NCBI GenBank assembly: GCA_964393035.1
Contig: CAYMRX010000004.1
Coordinates: 124,001 to 188,000, forward strand
Source: Tabrizicola_A sp964393035
GTDB taxonomy: Bacteria > Pseudomonadota > Alphaproteobacteria > Rhodobacterales > Rhodobacteraceae
Length of the DNA stretch: 64,000 nt
Direction of reading: 5' to 3'
The position numbers and the translations under genes are program-made. The notes beneath the pieces were generated by a model, which saw only the letters and a program-made list of their open reading frames with translations, was not told the DNA's origin and made no database searches. Shown piece after piece: positions 21,501-28,887 of the stretch (positions within the stretch are counted from its first letter, which is position 1; each line of letters starts with the position of its first letter).

Positions 21501-21838
21501 TCGATGGCGTCCTTGGTATCCTGCACCGCCTTGTCGGTCGGCACTTCCATGCGGAATTCGATGGCGGTGGTCGAAACACCATCGGAAATCGTGGTGGTGA
21601 TGTTCTTGGCGCCCGTCAGGCCCGCAACCGCATCCTCGATCTTCTTGGTGATTTGGGTTTCCATCTCGGCCGGGGCCGCGCCCGGCTGGGCCACGGTGAC
21701 GGCGACAACCGGGATGTCGATGTTCGGAAAGCGCGTCACGGGCAGGCCATTGAAGGACTGCCAGCCCAAGACCATGAGCATGAAAAACGCCAGAAGCGGG
21801 GCGACAGGGTTCTTGATGGCCCAAGCGGAGAAGTTCAT
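18536..21838 (-). CDS. RND efflux pump, inner-membrane transporter (HAE1/AcrB-like)
   Basis: A 1100-residue resistance-nodulation-division transporter that expels drugs or other toxic compounds using the proton gradient. It begins MNFSAWAIKNPVAPLLAFFM and has 12 predicted membrane segments around two large periplasmic loops. The proton-relay aspartates are in GILVDDAIVEIENI at about residues 397-410, and the second-half signature MGIVTKNAILLIDFI is present. It follows its adaptor gene by 6 bases and a TetR gene lies further upstream, all on one strand. No outer-membrane channel gene is nearby, so a TolC-type protein must be encoded elsewhere. The C-terminal tail is acidic and then Gly/Arg-rich. 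The substrate is unknown. Confidence 0.95.
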   Translation of the reverse strand: MNFSAWAIKNPVAPLLAFFMLMVLGWQSFNGLPVTRFPNIDIPVVAVTVAQPGAAPAEMETQITKKIEDAVAGLTGAKNITTTISDGVSTTAIEFRMEVPTDKAVQDTKDAIDGILGDLPASIEAPIVTRIDIEGQAIMTFAVTAPDMTLEEVSWFVDDTIIRALQGRPGVGKVERYGGADREVRVALDPVKLESFGITATTVSAQLKLTNTNVGGGKAEIGAAQQAIRTLGDAKTVEGLADTPITLPGGRHVRLADLGEVVDGYQDLKSFSRLNGDQVVTFAVFRAKGASEVSVAETVNATLDTLRSEHPSVGITVVDETVFYTYGNYESALHTLMEGSILAVLVVFAFLRNWRATLITAVALPLSAVPTFWVMDLLGFSLNLVSFLAITLATGILVDDAIVEIENIARHIRMGKTPYRAAIDAADEIGLAVIATTFTIIAVFVPVSFMAGIPGQYFRQFGLTVAIAVGFSLLVARLITPMMAAYLMTAKDANAGHHEDETDGPVMRRYLGFVNRSIRGGIKLPMVPWRLPSYFITLVSAIGVLIVSVYFMLQVPGSFLPPEDVSRISVSVELPPGATLEDTDRTTQSITMAIKDIEGVRDVFVLGGSSPRGELDIRRASVAVVLDRLDHSLLRRLSDIGNRIPVVSLLVPAMENHGRIRTQKEIEVDIFARLATIPDIRALKLNDRGERDISYSVLAANDADLTTAVTALETALRDEPTLTGLSSEGALPRPEVQVTPRPDEAARLGVTAAAIAQTLRIATIGDLDAALAQLNIDDRLIPVRVQLADVAREDLHRIAALKVQTTTGALVPLSAVADVTIGEGPATVKRLNRQRQAIIGASLPMGVALGTAKDRFNTIVAATPLPAGVTVKESGDAEVQAELMSSFGQAMIMGLMLVLSVLILLFGSVIQPFTILLSLPLAIGGVAAALILTGEALSMPVLIGILMLMGIVTKNAILLIDFIIEMRARGHDRMAAVIEAGHKRAQPIVMTSIAMSAGMLPSALGVGEGGAFRAPMATAVIGGIIVSTVLSLVVVPSFYLIMDDLSRLVGKLFSRVIGEKEIEPEIPSPEALATQIAALEAGQAELRARLPGGPGLRAAE

Positions 21839-21844
21839 GGCACC

Positions 21845-22957
21845 TTACTCCTTTGTCACCGGAACCGGGGTGATCTTGTCACCATCGCGCACAAAGGCCC
21901 CGGCCTTGGCGACAACCTGTTGACCGGGAGACAGGCCATCGGTGATTTCAACCCAAGCCCCATCGCGGATGCCGGTTTTCACCGCGACCTGCCGGGCGAC
22001 AGAGCCTGTGACCATGAGAGCGACGGGGCCGGAGGGCGAGATGCCAAGGGCGGTGATCGGCACGGCGGGGGCGTCATGTTCGGCCACCAGAACCTCGGCC
22101 ATGGCATACATGCCGGGGCGCACGCCGGTCGCCTCGTCCAGCGTGATGCGGACGCGGCCCATGCGGGTGGCGCTGTCGATGGCGGGTTCGACAAGGCGGA
22201 CGGTGCCTTTGCGCGTGGCGGTGTCACCGGCAAGGTGCAGGGCAACGCTTTGGCCGGGCTGAAGCCGCAGCACATCACCTTCGGCCACATCGGCCCGCAG
22301 TTCCAGGGCGTTGTCGCGGATCATGGCAAACATCGGCTGGGCGGCAGAGGCGATGGCGCCGACCTGTGCGTTGCGTGCGGTGATTTCACCGGCGACGGGG
22401 GCCTTTACCTCGGTGCGCGACAGCATGAGATCCACATTTGCCAATTGCGCCTCGACGAGGGCAAGGTTGGCGCGGGCGGCTTCCAGCGATTGGGTGGCGC
22501 TGATTGCGGCGGCATTGGCCTTGTCGGCATTGGCCTGTGACATGCTGCCCTGTTTGCGCAGCGTCTCGGTGCGGGTGGCGACGCGGTTCGCCTCGTCGGC
22601 TTGCGACTGCGCCTGTGGCACGGCCGCGCGGGCGGCGGCGAGCGAGGCGTTCAACTGGGCCTTTTGCAGGCTGAGGCTGGAGGTGGACAGCCGGGCCAGC
22701 ACCTGACCTGCCGTTACCTGATCGCCGACATCGGCCAGAAGTTCCTCGATCGGCTGACCTTCGACCAAGGGGGCGACACGCACATCTTCTACCGCTCCGA
22801 TCAGGCCCGAGGCGATGATGACATCGCGCAGCATCCGGGTTTCGACCGGGGCCACGGTGATATGCGGGGCAGGAACCGTTTGCGGGGCCTGAGGGGCGGC
22901 TTCGGCCCAAAGCGGTTGGGCGGCGAGAACGAACAGGGAAACGAGAGGCAAGCGCAT
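21845..22957 (-). CDS. RND efflux pump periplasmic adaptor subunit (AcrA-like)
   Basis: A 370-residue membrane fusion protein linking the pump to an outer-membrane channel. A signal peptide of about 20 residues (MRLPLVSLFVLAAQPLWAEA) is followed by a lipoyl half-motif (GLIGAVEDVRVAPLVEG), an alpha-hairpin region rich in Ala, Gln and Glu (about residues 95-175), a second lipoyl half (VKAPVAGEITARNAQVGAIA) and beta-barrel segments. There is no lipobox cysteine at the cleavage site, so it is probably not lipidated. It starts 3 bases after the TetR stop codon and ends 6 bases before the pump start. Confidence 0.93.
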   Translation of the reverse strand: MRLPLVSLFVLAAQPLWAEAAPQAPQTVPAPHITVAPVETRMLRDVIIASGLIGAVEDVRVAPLVEGQPIEELLADVGDQVTAGQVLARLSTSSLSLQKAQLNASLAAARAAVPQAQSQADEANRVATRTETLRKQGSMSQANADKANAAAISATQSLEAARANLALVEAQLANVDLMLSRTEVKAPVAGEITARNAQVGAIASAAQPMFAMIRDNALELRADVAEGDVLRLQPGQSVALHLAGDTATRKGTVRLVEPAIDSATRMGRVRITLDEATGVRPGMYAMAEVLVAEHDAPAVPITALGISPSGPVALMVTGSVARQVAVKTGIRDGAWVEITDGLSPGQQVVAKAGAFVRDGDKITPVPVTKE

Positions 22958-22960
22958 TAC

Positions 22961-23587
22961 TTAGACTTTCTGCGAAGCGGAGGGGCTGGCGGCAAGGATT
23001 TCAGCCATGGCGATGTCGATGGAACGCTGGATAAGCGCGGTCAGATCATCGCGGATGGGGCCGGTGGTGGGGGGCAGCATGGCGGCCGATTTGAACATGG
23101 TGATGGCAAAGGCGGCATGGGCCGGAAAGCGCGCGGTGATTTCCGCCTCGGTCAGGCCGGTTTCGGCGGCGAAAATGCGGGTCATGTAGCTGGCCACCTG
23201 GGTTTCCATGGCGCAAGTGGCTTGGCTGATGTCCGGTTTGCGCAGGGCGGCGGCGGTGATTTCGGCCCAGATCTGCCCATCCGCCTGGCATTGTTTTTCC
23301 GCCAGACGGTGCTGCATCAGCGTCCGCAAGGCCACCATGGGCGAGGGCGCGTGCAGCACGGCCATGAAATCGGCTTCCATTTCCGCCAGATCGAGGGCGA
23401 CGAGCGCCTCGACGATGGCAGCTTTCGAGGGAAAGTAGCGGTAGAAATTGCCAACGCTCATCCCGGCGGCGCGGGCGAGATCTTGCATCGAGGCGCCATC
23501 AAAGCCCTTTTCAGCAAAGGCGCTGCGCACCAAGGACAGGATTTCGGCCGAGCGGTGGTCGGGTTTGGGGGCGGTTGCAGGTGTCAT
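22961..23587 (-). CDS. TetR/AcrR family repressor of the RND operon
   Basis: A 208-residue regulator with an N-terminal TetR helix-turn-helix: AFAEKGFDGASMQDLARAAG followed by MSVGNFYRYFPSKAAIVEAL at about residues 28-62. The rest is the ligand-sensing and dimer domain. It is the first gene of the same-strand unit with adaptor and pump, an arrangement that implies autoregulation. A perfect 14-base palindrome lies 28-41 bases upstream of its ATG and is the likely operator. The inducing ligand is unknown. Confidence 0.9.
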   Translation of the reverse strand: MTPATAPKPDHRSAEILSLVRSAFAEKGFDGASMQDLARAAGMSVGNFYRYFPSKAAIVEALVALDLAEMEADFMAVLHAPSPMVALRTLMQHRLAEKQCQADGQIWAEITAAALRKPDISQATCAMETQVASYMTRIFAAETGLTEAEITARFPAHAAFAITMFKSAAMLPPTTGPIRDDLTALIQRSIDIAMAEILAASPSASQKV

Positions 23588-23614
23588 GGCAAGGGTTTGT
23601 GGTTAGGGAATGGG

Positions 23615-23628
23615 AATGAACGTTCATT
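23615..23628. promoter_or_regulatory. Palindromic operator of the TetR-RND operon
   Basis: AATGAACGTTCATT is a perfect 14-base palindrome directly upstream of the TetR gene; a further CATT follows on the right (to 23632). Size, symmetry and location fit a TetR-dimer operator overlapping the promoter of the efflux operon. Binding is inferred, not shown. Confidence 0.72.
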
Positions 23629-23791
23629 CATTACGCGAGGCATGGCAGTTGCGCAAGAGATTCCTTTTCAGGCTATGGCCCTGTCAAACCGATGCGCGGA
23701 ACCGCTCCGCCTGCGGTGGCGGCGGTTGCGAAGGCGGGGGGCTGCGTGTAACTAGTCTGTAAGAAACGCCTTGAAGGGCAGGAGGGGCTGA

Positions 23792-25051
23792 ATGCGTCGA
23801 GTGGTCGTCACGGGTCTGGGAATGGTCACGCCGTTGGGATGCGGAGTGGAAGAAACCTGGAGCCGCCTAATTGCGGGTCAATCAGGGGCAGGGCCGATCA
23901 CCCGCTTTGATGCCGCGAATGTGGTGACGCAATATGCCTGCGAGATTCCTTTCGGGGATGGATCGGATGGCACGTTCAACCCCGATGACTGGATGGAACC
24001 AAAGGATCGCCGCAAGGTGGATGATTTCATCCTTTATGGCATGGCTGCGGCAACGCAGGCGGTGAAGGATTCCGGCTGGGAGCCTGCAACCGAGGAGGAC
24101 CGCCAGCGCACGGGGGTGATGATCGGCTCAGGGATTGGCGGGCTGACCTCGATCGCGGAGACGGCCGTTCTTATCAAGGAAAAAGGCGCGAAGCGGGTTT
24201 CGCCCTTCTTCATTCCGGGCAGCCTTATCAATCTGGTGTCGGGGCAGGTGTCGATCCGCTTTGGCTTCAAAGGGCCGAACCATGCTGTGGTGACGGCCTG
24301 TTCGACGGGCGCGCATGCGATTGGCGATGCCGCGCGGCTGATCGCCTTTGGCGATGCCGATGTGATGGTGGCGGGGGGCGCGGAAGCGCCGATTTCTGAA
24401 ATCGGCATTGCCGGGTTCAACGCCTGCAAGGCGCTGTCGACCAAGCGTGCCGATGAGCCGCAGAAGGCCAGCCGACCCTATGACGCCGACCGCGACGGGT
24501 TCGTGATGGGCGAGGGCGCGGGTGTGGTCGTGTTGGAGGAATACGAACATGCACGCGCGCGCGGCGCGAAGATTTACGCCGAAGTGCTGGGCTATGGCCT
24601 GTCGGGCGATGCCTATCACATCACCGCCCCTTCGGAAGATGGCGATGGCGGCTTCCGGTCGATGACCATGGCGCTGAACCGGGCGGGGATTTCCCCGGCC
24701 GATGTGGATTACATCAACGCGCATGGCACCTCGACCATGGCCGATACCATCGAACTCGGCGCGGTGGAGCGGCTGATGGGCGATGCGGCGGCGGGGGCGA
24801 CGATGTCTTCGACGAAATCGTCGATCGGGCACCTTCTGGGGGCTGCGGGCGCGGTGGAGGCGATCTTCTGCGTGCTGGCGATCCGCGATCAGGTGGCACC
24901 GCCGACGATCAACCTCGACAATCCGGCCGTTGCGCCGAAGCTGGACCTTGCCCCGAACAAGGCGGTGAAGCGCAAGATTGATGTGGCGCTGTCGAATTCG
25001 TTCGGCTTTGGCGGCACCAATGCCAGCCTTGTGCTGGGCCGGGTGAAATAG
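23792..25051 (+). CDS. fabF: Beta-ketoacyl-ACP synthase II FabF
   Basis: A 419-residue condensing enzyme that elongates acyl-ACP with malonyl-ACP in fatty acid synthesis. The catalytic triad is intact: Cys about 170 in TACSTGAHAIG, His in NAHGTSTMADTIELGA (about 310) and His in KSSIGHLLGAAGAVEA (about 350). The C-terminal FGFGGTNASLVL motif is present. A strong GGAGGGG site precedes the ATG. It is followed after 3 bases by mltG, a common Rhodobacterales pairing. The usual partner acpP is not found directly upstream here; a TetR-RND operon diverges instead. Confidence 0.96.
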   Translation: MRRVVVTGLGMVTPLGCGVEETWSRLIAGQSGAGPITRFDAANVVTQYACEIPFGDGSDGTFNPDDWMEPKDRRKVDDFILYGMAAATQAVKDSGWEPATEEDRQRTGVMIGSGIGGLTSIAETAVLIKEKGAKRVSPFFIPGSLINLVSGQVSIRFGFKGPNHAVVTACSTGAHAIGDAARLIAFGDADVMVAGGAEAPISEIGIAGFNACKALSTKRADEPQKASRPYDADRDGFVMGEGAGVVVLEEYEHARARGAKIYAEVLGYGLSGDAYHITAPSEDGDGGFRSMTMALNRAGISPADVDYINAHGTSTMADTIELGAVERLMGDAAAGATMSSTKSSIGHLLGAAGAVEAIFCVLAIRDQVAPPTINLDNPAVAPKLDLAPNKAVKRKIDVALSNSFGFGGTNASLVLGRVK

Positions 25052-25054
25052 ACC

Positions 25055-26215
25055 ATGTGGCGCGGGGTTGCCTCGAATGCGCTGACGTTTTTCATTGTGG
25101 TCCTGGTGGTTTTGGCCGGGATTCTGGCTTGGGGCCGTCAGGCCTATAACGGGCCGGGGCCGCTGACGCAGGCGGTGTGTTTCAAGGTGGAGCGTGGGGC
25201 AAGTCTGGCGCAGGTCAGCCGGGCGCTGGAAGATCAAGGTGCGGTCAGCGATGCCCGTATCTTCCGCATCGGGTCGGACTATGCCGATAAAGGCACCCAG
25301 TTGAAATTCGGCAGCTATCTGATCCAGCCGGGATCGTCGATGGCCGATGTGATCGCGCTTTTGACCGAGGGTGGGCAATCGACCTGCGGCCGCGAGGTGA
25401 ATTTCCGCATCAGTGTCGCCACGACGGATGTGGTGCTGCGCGAGTTGGATGCCGCGACCAATCGCTATGTCGAGGTGGTGAAGTTTGATCCGGCCGCCGG
25501 GGCTGCGCCTGCGGCGTATCTGGAGGCGGCAACCGCCGACGACATGCGTTGGCGCATCACGGTGGCCGAGGGTGTCACCAGTTGGCAGGTGGTTGAAGGC
25601 TTGAAGCGCGCCGATTTTCTGGAAGGCGAGATTGATCAGGTGCCGCCAGAAGGATCACTGGCTCCGGACAGCTATGAGGTGGAGCGCGGCGCGGACCGGC
25701 AGGCGCTTTTGGGCGAGATGTCGGACCGGCAGGCGCGGATCTTGGCCGGGTTGTGGGAAATGCGCGCGGCCGATCTGCCCTATGACACGCCGGAAAAGGC
25801 AATGGTCATGGCCTCGATCGTCGAAAAGGAAACCGGGGTGGCCGAGGAGCGGGGCCGGGTGGCCAGTGTTTTCGTCAATCGGTTGCGGCAGGGGATGAAG
25901 TTGCAGACCGATCCAACGGTGATCTACGGGATCATCAAGGGCGAGGGTGTGCTGGGCCGGGGGTTGCGGCAAAGCGAATTGCGCCGCGAGACGCCCTACA
26001 ACACTTATGTCATTGATGGTCTGCCACCGGGGCCGATTGCCAACCCCGGCCGGGCGGCGATCGAGGCGGCGCTGAACCCGGACAAGACGGATTTCCTGTA
26101 TTTCGTTGCCGATGGCACCGGTGGCCATGCCTTTGCCGAGACGCTGGAGGCGCATAACGAGAACGTCGCCAAATGGCGGGCGATTGAGGCGCAACAGCCC
26201 GAGGCTGGAAACTGA
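25055..26215 (+). CDS. mltG: Endolytic transglycosylase MltG (YceG-like)
   Basis: A 386-residue inner-membrane lytic transglycosylase that cuts nascent glycan strands during peptidoglycan synthesis. A membrane anchor lies at about residues 8-30 (ALTFFIVVLVVLAGILAWG). A LysM-like subdomain follows, and the YceG catalytic region has the conserved Glu in MASIVEKETGVAEERGRVA (about residue 255). The signature LQTDPTVIYGI and YNTYVIDGLPPGPIANPG near the C-terminus are intact. It starts 3 bases after fabF and probably depends on that transcript. Confidence 0.95.
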   Translation: MWRGVASNALTFFIVVLVVLAGILAWGRQAYNGPGPLTQAVCFKVERGASLAQVSRALEDQGAVSDARIFRIGSDYADKGTQLKFGSYLIQPGSSMADVIALLTEGGQSTCGREVNFRISVATTDVVLRELDAATNRYVEVVKFDPAAGAAPAAYLEAATADDMRWRITVAEGVTSWQVVEGLKRADFLEGEIDQVPPEGSLAPDSYEVERGADRQALLGEMSDRQARILAGLWEMRAADLPYDTPEKAMVMASIVEKETGVAEERGRVASVFVNRLRQGMKLQTDPTVIYGIIKGEGVLGRGLRQSELRRETPYNTYVIDGLPPGPIANPGRAAIEAALNPDKTDFLYFVADGTGGHAFAETLEAHNENVAKWRAIEAQQPEAGN

Positions 26216-26284
26216 CGCCGCGTGGTTGCGCGCGTTCGGTTGCACTGGACCGTAACCGGCGATACGCTTGTTGCGGGGGTGTTG

Positions 26285-26947
26285 ATGCAGGAAGATCGCA
26301 AGGATAAACGCCGGGCCGAGATCGAGGCCGTGGCCTATCGGCTGATGGCAGAGCGCGGCTATGCCGGCATGTCGATGCTAATGCTGGCCAAGGCGGTGGG
26401 TGCGTCGAACGAGACGCTCTATCGCTGGTATGGCGACAAGCCGGGGCTGGTGCGGGCGATGATTGTCGCCAATGCCGCCGAGGTCTTGGCAACGCTGGAA
26501 GCGGCGGCCGAACGTAAATTGCCTTTGGAGACTGAGCTGCGCGAGGTGGGGGGCCGGCTTTTGGCGCTGTTGGTGGGCGAACGCGCGGTGGCGTTGCACC
26601 GGGCGGCGGCGGGGGATGCCTCGAGCGATCTGGGGCGCGCGTTGGCCCAAGGTGCGCAGGAGGTGCTGATGCCACGATTGGCCGCGCTGATGGCGCGGCA
26701 TGGCTTGGACGGGCAGGTGGCGGCAGAATGTTTCTTGGGTCTTTTGCTGGGCGATTGGCCGCTGTCGCGGGTGATTGGCGTTATGGCCGAACCGGATGAG
26801 GCGGCCCAAGCGGCGCGGCTGGCCGATGCGGTGGTGCGGATGATGGTGCTGGTGCGGCGTGATTTCTTTACGATCCGTAAAGAGGCAGCACGGCAAGCCT
26901 TTGATGAAAAACAGTTTTCATTTGACTTTGCGGACGCTCTGCTGTAG
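26285..26947 (+). CDS. TetR family transcriptional regulator
   Basis: A regulator of about 220 residues. The helix-turn-helix is AYRLMAERGYAGMSMLMLAK followed by VGASNETLYRWYGDKPGLVR at about residues 18-56. The C-terminal region matches AefR-like TetR sensors in length but gives no ligand clue. I prefer the ATG at 26285 (MQEDRKDKRR); an extension to 26222 is possible. No good ribosome site is seen, so the start is uncertain. An imperfect inverted repeat (CGGTT-N12-AACCG) just upstream could be an operator. A terminator follows it and separates it from the GTA remnant. No obvious target gene is adjacent. Confidence 0.82.
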   Translation: MQEDRKDKRRAEIEAVAYRLMAERGYAGMSMLMLAKAVGASNETLYRWYGDKPGLVRAMIVANAAEVLATLEAAAERKLPLETELREVGGRLLALLVGERAVALHRAAAGDASSDLGRALAQGAQEVLMPRLAALMARHGLDGQVAAECFLGLLLGDWPLSRVIGVMAEPDEAAQAARLADAVVRMMVLVRRDFFTIRKEAARQAFDEKQFSFDFADALL

Positions 26948-26975
26948 GGTTTTCGTCATGCTAGGAGAGGTGGGC

Positions 26976-27010
26976 AAGCGGCCGGGGGGCAACCCCTTGG
27001 GCCGCTTTTT
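26976..27010 (+). terminator. Intrinsic terminator downstream of the TetR gene
   Basis: AAGCGGCC (26976-26983) pairs with GGCCGCTT (27000-27007) around a loop that itself contains a GGGG/CCCC pairing; TTTTT and then CATTTTG follow. It separates the regulator from the gp1-like gene, whose ATG is about 43 bases downstream, leaving little room for a dedicated promoter of that gene. Confidence 0.75.
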
Positions 27011-27052
27011 CATTTTGCTCGTGCGGGGGGCATGAGAGGGCAGCCAACGGAC

Positions 27053-27487
27053 ATGACGATCAATTTCTCCGCAGGAGACAAGCCGCCGGCAGACCTGCTG
27101 GCGATCACCGAGGATTGGCTCAGGGAAGCCGCAGAGACACTTGCCACCACGGTTCAGGCGATCAAGGCCGGAGAGTTCGGCCGGATCAAGGACAGCGCCG
27201 ATTGCATCAAGGGGCTGAAGGTGGCGGTGGCTTTGGCAATCGAGGAAGGAAATCGCGTTGAAAAACTCCGCAAACAAATCGCCGGGCCTGCGGGTGCCGG
27301 AGAGCTCGACCTGGACGCCGCGCGGGATGAAATCGGGCGCCGCCTGGCTCGCTTGCGCGACGCCGGAGCGCTGGTTGGTGGAATCGCGACTGGACCGCGA
27401 CACGCTGCGGTTCAGTCTGCCGCCCTCGCGCCGCGACATTGGAGCAGGGTCGGTGGTGGAACTGGACGGCAAACGATATCGGGTTGA
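27053..27487 (+). CDS. GTA gp1-like small terminase, out-of-frame fusion at its C-terminus
   Basis: The first 105 residues resemble the small terminase-like protein encoded by the first gene of Rhodobacterales gene transfer agents: an acidic N-terminus (DLLAITEDWLREAAETLATT), a charged helical middle, and the block EEGNRVEKLRKQIAG ending in LDLDAARDEIGRRLARLRDAG, which I recognise from gp1 proteins. After residue 105 the frame continues for about 39 residues into sequence that, in another frame, encodes the GTA baseplate protein, so the natural stop codon is gone. Starts at 27053 or 27032 are possible. The assignment rests on remembered family sequence and needs a profile search. It is possibly still expressed but without partners. 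Confidence 0.6.
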   Translation: MTINFSAGDKPPADLLAITEDWLREAAETLATTVQAIKAGEFGRIKDSADCIKGLKVAVALAIEEGNRVEKLRKQIAGPAGAGELDLDAARDEIGRRLARLRDAGALVGGIATGPRHAAVQSAALAPRHWSRVGGGTGRQTISG

Positions 27488-28535
27488 CCGCTGCGAATTG
27501 ACCGGCGCGCAGGCGTTGGAGGCGGTGCGCATTGATCCGGCCGTCTATCGCGCCCCGCGCATCGACCCCGAGGCCACTGCGTGGAAACCTTATCTGCCGC
27601 CGACGCCGCCCTTTCCGGTGTTTCTGGATCTGCCCTTGTTGACAGGGGCTGAAATCCCGCATCTGCCGCATGCTGCCATCGCCGCGCAACCTTGGCCGGG
27701 GCGCATGGCGATCTGGTCCTCGGCGACGCAAGCGGGCTTTGGCGTCAACACGGTGATTGAACGGCCCGCCTTCATTGGCGTCACCGAAACAGCACTCGCG
27801 CGCGGGTCTGCCTCACGCTGGGAACGCGGCGCGGCGCTGCGGGTGCGGATGGGCAGCGGCAACCTTACCTCGGCTGAAGAACTGGCTGTGCTGGCGGGGA
27901 GCAATGTGTTGGTGATTGGTGACGGCAGCCCGGAAAACTGGGAGATCGTGCAGTTTCGCGATGCGGCACTGGTCGCTCCGGCGACCTTTGAGATCCGGCA
28001 GCGGCTGCGCGGCCAGCTTGGCACCGATGGGATCATGCCGGACATTTGGCCAGCAGGCAGTCTTGTCGTGGTGTTGGACAGCGCCTTGAAACAGATCAGC
28101 CTGCCGCAATCGGCCCGCGGTCTGACGCGCAACTACCGGATTGGCGATGCCGCGCGCAGCTATGACGCGCCCGGCGTGGTGGCGCGAAGCGTGGCTTTTT
28201 CCGGCATTGGGTTGCGGCCCTATTCGGTTTGCCACCTGCGCAAGATCGGCGCTTTAGGCAGCGATGTGGCACTGAGCTGGATCCGCCGTACACGGATCGA
28301 CGGCGACAGTTGGCAATCGGTCGAAGTGCCATTGGGCGAGGAGGTGGAGCGCTACCGCTTGCGCATCCGCAATGGTGCCGCATTGCTGCGAGAGGTACAG
28401 ACCAGCTCGCCCGCATGGATCTATACCGCGGCCATGCAGGGCGTGGATGGTGCTGGCCCCGCGACGGTGATCGAAGTGGCGCAGCTTTCCAGCAGCTTTG
28501 GCGCAGGCCCTGCGGTCGGATTGGCCTTGGGCTAA
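27366..28535 (+). pseudogene. C-terminal remnant of GTA baseplate multidomain protein (gp15, 'megatron')
   Basis: About 389 codons corresponding to the last third of the roughly 1300-residue GTA hub protein. Recognisable segments are RWLVESRLDRDTLRFSLPPS at the start, FLDLPLLTGAEIPHLPH, ENWEIVQFRDAALV, RLRGQLGTDGIMPDIWPAGS, ARGLTRNYRIGDAARSYD and IGLRPYSVCHLR followed by WIRRTRIDGDSW. The frame is open to a normal end (GLALG then TAA) but has no proper start: upstream codons in this frame are the shifted reading of the gp1-like gene, and only a TTG at 27258 or an ATG inside that gene could begin it. No terminase large subunit, portal, capsid or other tail gene is present. I read it as the product of one internal deletion. 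Confidence 0.75.
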
Positions 28536-28540
28536 CGCGG

Positions 28541-28855
28541 ATGCGGCGCTGCATGCTGGATGATCTCGTGGCGGGGGCAGGGCGGCTTGCCCATGAGCCG
28601 CCGCCCCTGCGGCCGGGCCTTGCCGAACGCCTGCTGGCCGAGGCGCATGCCGCGCATCACTACATGCGCCGGTTTGGCCGCCCGCATCCCCGCTGGGGCA
28701 ACGGCAGCCTGATGACGCGGGCCCTGGCCGATGGCCCGCGCGGCGTGTCGCTTTGCTATGCCTCCTTGGCGGTGATGGCCGCAGCCATTGCCCGCTTTCG
28801 CGCCGCAAATCTGGCGCGGAGGCATGGTCTGTTTCTTCCGCAAGACCTATGTTAG
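28541..28855 (+). CDS. Small GTA-adjacent protein (DUF7742-like)
   Basis: A 104-residue protein starting MRRCMLDDLVAGAGRLAHEP, with conserved-looking blocks GLAERLLAEAHAAHHYMRRFGR and HPRWGNGSLMTRALADGP. I associate this pattern with small proteins that follow the GTA baseplate gene in Rhodobacteraceae. It starts 5 bases after the baseplate remnant stop, consistent with it having been the next gene of the same operon. A second in-frame ATG at 28553 is possible. No catalytic motif is apparent. It appears intact, in contrast to its upstream neighbour, and its function is unknown. Confidence 0.6.
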   Translation: MRRCMLDDLVAGAGRLAHEPPPLRPGLAERLLAEAHAAHHYMRRFGRPHPRWGNGSLMTRALADGPRGVSLCYASLAVMAAAIARFRAANLARRHGLFLPQDLC

Positions 28856-28887
28856 CATCCAGCGAAACAGCTATGCGAGAGACGGCT

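Noticed and set aside
19850..22540. A plus-strand open frame of about 900 codons opposite the RND genes
   Set aside because: Low-complexity His/Gly/Asp/Arg-rich translation antisense to the efflux pump and adaptor; no start signal and no family features.
27258..27365. Use of the TTG at 27258 as the genuine start of the baseplate-like protein
   Set aside because: The codons from 27258 to about 27365 are the shifted reading of the gp1-like gene and resemble no baseplate sequence, so this is a by-product of the junction.
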